A stretch of 8,507 bases of DNA, taken from contig CAAGIG010000038.1 in the NCBI GenBank assembly GCA_900769885.1, positions 1 through 8,507 of the forward strand, written 5' to 3'. The notes beneath the pieces are model-generated. The model was given only the letters and a program-made list of their open reading frames with translations. It was not told where the DNA came from and did not search any database. This document shows, piece by piece, positions 7,529-8,507 of the stretch (position 1 is the stretch's first letter; the number at the start of each line of letters is the position of its first letter). The position numbers were made by a program, and so were the translations under genes. Source of the DNA: Rikenellaceae bacterium. Lineage in GTDB: Bacteria; Bacteroidota; Bacteroidia; Bacteroidales; UBA932.

Positions 7529-7554
7529 CTCTATTCGTGTTTACGCGAATGGAG
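7529..7554 (+). other. Hairpin just downstream of the variable region, possible DGR homing element
   Basis: Bases 7529-7539 (CTCTATTCGTG) pair with 7544-7554 (CGCGAATGGAG) as an 11-bp stem with two G-T pairs and a TTTA tetraloop, 14 bases after the stop codon. DGR targets often carry a stem-loop or cruciform with a four-base loop just past the VR that promotes mutagenic homing. No T-run follows, so it is not a good terminator. The loop does not match the tetraloop I recall from the Bordetella phage DGR. Confidence 0.5.
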
Positions 7555-7581
7555 CAAAAACGGAACGTATTAAAATATTTA

Positions 7582-7678
7582 GCGGTGCATTTTAAGCACC
7601 GCGTATGGTGCCCGCCTTGGGCGGGGATTTGGATCCCCGATCGGAGTCGGGGATGACAATTGTGTCGTCGGGGATGAC
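7582..7678. repeat. REP-like cluster of GC-rich palindromes and direct repeats
   Basis: Three perfect hairpins lie in a row: GCGGTGC/GCACCGC (7582-7588 with 7596-7602), CCCGCC/GGCGGG (7611-7616 with 7620-7625) and ATCCCCGA/TCGGGGAT (7633-7640 with 7647-7654). The 12-mer GTCGGGGATGAC occurs at 7646-7657 and again at 7667-7678. GGATCCCCGA...TCGGGGATGAC resembles dispersed extragenic palindromes found in many bacterial genomes. The block is much richer in GC than its surroundings, has no coding potential I would trust, and separates the three-gene operon from the next gene. It may stop or process transcripts. Confidence 0.7.
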
Positions 7679-7718
7679 GGGCGTGCGGGGGTGAGGGTGG
7701 TATTGGGGGTTGGGTTAT

Positions 7719-7726
7719 TAATTTTG
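7719..7726 (+). promoter_or_regulatory. Candidate -7 box for the free-standing variable protein gene
   Basis: TAATTTTG matches TAnnTTTG 26 bases before the ATG at 7753. No TTTG stands at the normal -33 spacing; the upstream sequence is G-rich. If real, it would give the 7753-8507 genes their own transcript, separate from the upstream operon. Confidence 0.35.
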
Positions 7727-7752
7727 AATGAATTGAATGGATAAGTTAAAAT

Positions 7753-8307
7753 ATGGCAGAGGTAAAGATGATTAATGGTCACGAATATGTCGATTTGGGA
7801 TTGCCAAGTGGATTGAAATGGGCTACTTGTAATGTGGGGGCTGATTTGCCTGAGGAATATGGGGAACACTTTGCTTGGGGTGAGGTTTATACAAAGAGTG
7901 AGTATTTTGAAATCAATACCAGAACTAACGGCAAATCGATGAGTGATATATCAGGCAATTCAATATATGATGTTGCTCGTGCAAAATGGGGCGGCAGTTG
8001 GCGTCTACCGACTACGATAGAGTTAGAAGAGTTGAAAAACAAATGCAAATGGGAGTGGACCACTATTAATGGTAAGAAAGGATATAAAGTTACCGGCCCT
8101 AATGGTAATAGTGTATTTCTGCCTGCTGCCGGTTATCGCTACGGGTCATCGCTTTACAACGCGGGAGAGGACGGTTACGTTTGGAGTTCTTCGCCCGATG
8201 AAAGTAGTGACCTCATCGCTTACAGCTTGTACTTCCTTAGTTCTCGCCACGATGTCGGTTGGTTCGGCCGCTTCAACGGGCAAAGTGTGCGTCCTGTTTC
8301 AGAATAG
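7753..8307 (+). CDS. Free-standing DGR-type variable protein (lectin-like Fib_succ_major/DUF1566-like domain)
   Basis: This 184-aa protein consists almost entirely of the module that ends the upstream TIR protein. Residues 7-184 align to residues 474-651 of that protein with no gaps. WGGSWRLPTTIELEEL, VTGPNGNSVFLPAAG and C-terminal VRPVSE are shared. It has no signal peptide, lipobox or membrane helix (it starts MAEVKMINGHEY), so it is probably cytoplasmic, unlike the predicted periplasmic copy. The variable stretch (residues 128-184) differs from the other copy in the DGR manner. The gene has an upstream -7 box and is followed after 21 bases by a TIR gene, so it may be the recognition partner of that TIR protein (inference). 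It might instead be a detached fragment left by duplication, but the complete start and intact frame argue for a working gene. Confidence 0.82.
   Translation: MAEVKMINGHEYVDLGLPSGLKWATCNVGADLPEEYGEHFAWGEVYTKSEYFEINTRTNGKSMSDISGNSIYDVARAKWGGSWRLPTTIELEELKNKCKWEWTTINGKKGYKVTGPNGNSVFLPAAGYRYGSSLYNAGEDGYVWSSSPDESSDLIAYSLYFLSSRHDVGWFGRFNGQSVRPVSE
7771..8307 (+). repeat. Paralogous lectin-like module, copy B (matches 6978-7514)
   Basis: This is the second member of the 537-base ungapped direct repeat. Only 256 bases separate the two copies, so they could recombine with each other, which would delete the palindrome block and fuse the downstream genes to the TIR receptor. Confidence 0.9.
8134..8304 (+). 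other. Candidate DGR variable region (VR) of the free-standing protein
   Basis: Residues 128-184 form the counterpart of the TIR protein's variable region and have the same length. Differing codons mostly end in an unchanged C or T while bases 1 and 2 vary (CTC, ATC, AGC, CGC, GGC, TTC, AAC), consistent with a template built from AAC/AAT codons. Unlike copy A, no stable hairpin follows within the 21 bases before the next gene. Confidence 0.68.
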
Positions 8308-8328
8308 TAAAAGTTAAAATGTAATTAT

Positions 8329-8507
8329 ATGTCAGAGAGGGTTTTTATTTCGTATAAGCGTGTGGATAAGGATCTGGTTTTTGCGATCAAGGATTTTATT
8401 GAGAGGGGACTTGGGGGAGATGTTGATGGAAAGAATTATTGTTGGATAGATTTGGAGGGTATTGAGTCTGATGCGCAATTTGCCAATGTGATAATTCGTG
8501 CGATTAA
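8329..8507 (+). CDS. TIR-domain protein, N-terminal part (cut by window end)
   Basis: The visible 59 codons begin MSERVFISYKRVDKDLVFAI and continue through CWIDLEGIESDAQFANVIIRAI. The first strand, VFISYKRVDKD, and the later WIDLEGI are typical of bacterial TIR domains, which act as NAD-cleaving effectors or as interaction domains. The catalytic glutamate would lie beyond the window. The start is the first ATG with a long open frame, 21 bases after the variable-protein gene; the ATG ten bases earlier is followed directly by a stop. The same strand and short gap suggest cotranscription with the variable protein. Whether a membrane helix or a variable domain follows cannot be seen. Confidence 0.82.
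   Translation, partial: MSERVFISYKRVDKDLVFAIKDFIERGLGGDVDGKNYCWIDLEGIESDAQFANVIIRAI

Noticed and set aside
7582..7602. Perfect 7-bp hairpin as an intrinsic terminator of the operon
   Set aside because: No T-run follows on the + strand; the next bases are GTATGGTGCC. It fits better in the REP-like block, although it may still slow transcription.
7276..7656. 126-aa + strand frame spanning the end of the TIR gene and the palindrome block
   Set aside because: It overlaps the variable region in another frame and reads through the hairpins; no family features or ribosome site.
7582..7678. CRISPR array
   Set aside because: Only two copies of a 12-base repeat 21 bases apart, no regular spacers and no cas genes.
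7579..7869. 96-aa - strand frame covering the palindrome block and the start of the 7753 gene
   Set aside because: Low-complexity Pro/Thr/Ser translation produced by the G-rich block; antisense to a supported gene.

Overview
The window looks like chromosomal DNA from a member of the Bacteroidales. The signs are moderately AT-rich sequence, weak or absent Shine-Dalgarno sites, -7 boxes of the Bacteroidetes form TAnnTTTG, a DUF4491-type small membrane protein, and DGR-like C-type-lectin modules ending in VRPVSE. I cannot name the genus.

Left part (1-2931), housekeeping: a complete long-chain fatty acid-CoA ligase on the + strand (79-1989) ends at a strong intrinsic terminator (2018-2060). Converging on it from the - strand are a DUF4491-like membrane protein (2623-2931) and a Nudix hydrolase (2126-2549). 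The Nudix gene has an intact Nudix box, but a frameshift separates its first ten codons from the rest. A good -33/-7 promoter on the - strand (2962-2992) drives this pair, back to back with a -7 box on the + strand for the next block.

Right part (3070-8507), accessory: five + strand genes. The first three are packed with gaps of 11 and 6 bases. They encode (i) a 552-aa protein with a TIR/DUF4062-like N-terminal domain, one membrane helix and a PstS-like periplasmic binding domain; (ii) a PrsW-type intramembrane metalloprotease; and (iii) a 651-aa protein with a TIR domain, one membrane helix, a PEGA domain and a C-terminal C-type-lectin-like domain. After a 238-base gap rich in palindromes come (iv) a free-standing copy of that C-terminal domain and (v) the start of a second TIR protein cut by the window edge.

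The key observation is that the two copies of the lectin-like domain align without gaps over 537 bases, yet their last ~57 codons differ in the way left by a diversity-generating retroelement (DGR). Fifteen codons differ only at their first and/or second base, with the third base unchanged, and invariant codons lie between them. The region ends in a conserved VRPVSE, and an 11-bp hairpin follows the first copy. No reverse transcriptase or template repeat is visible here, so these would be remote targets or lie near a cassette outside the window.

Taken together, I infer a cluster of single-pass sensors with TIR-like effectors in the cytoplasm and binding domains in the periplasm, one of them hypervariable, accompanied by an intramembrane protease. 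It may be a signalling, recognition or defence locus. The domain calls and the variability pattern are read from the sequence; the functional link is inference.
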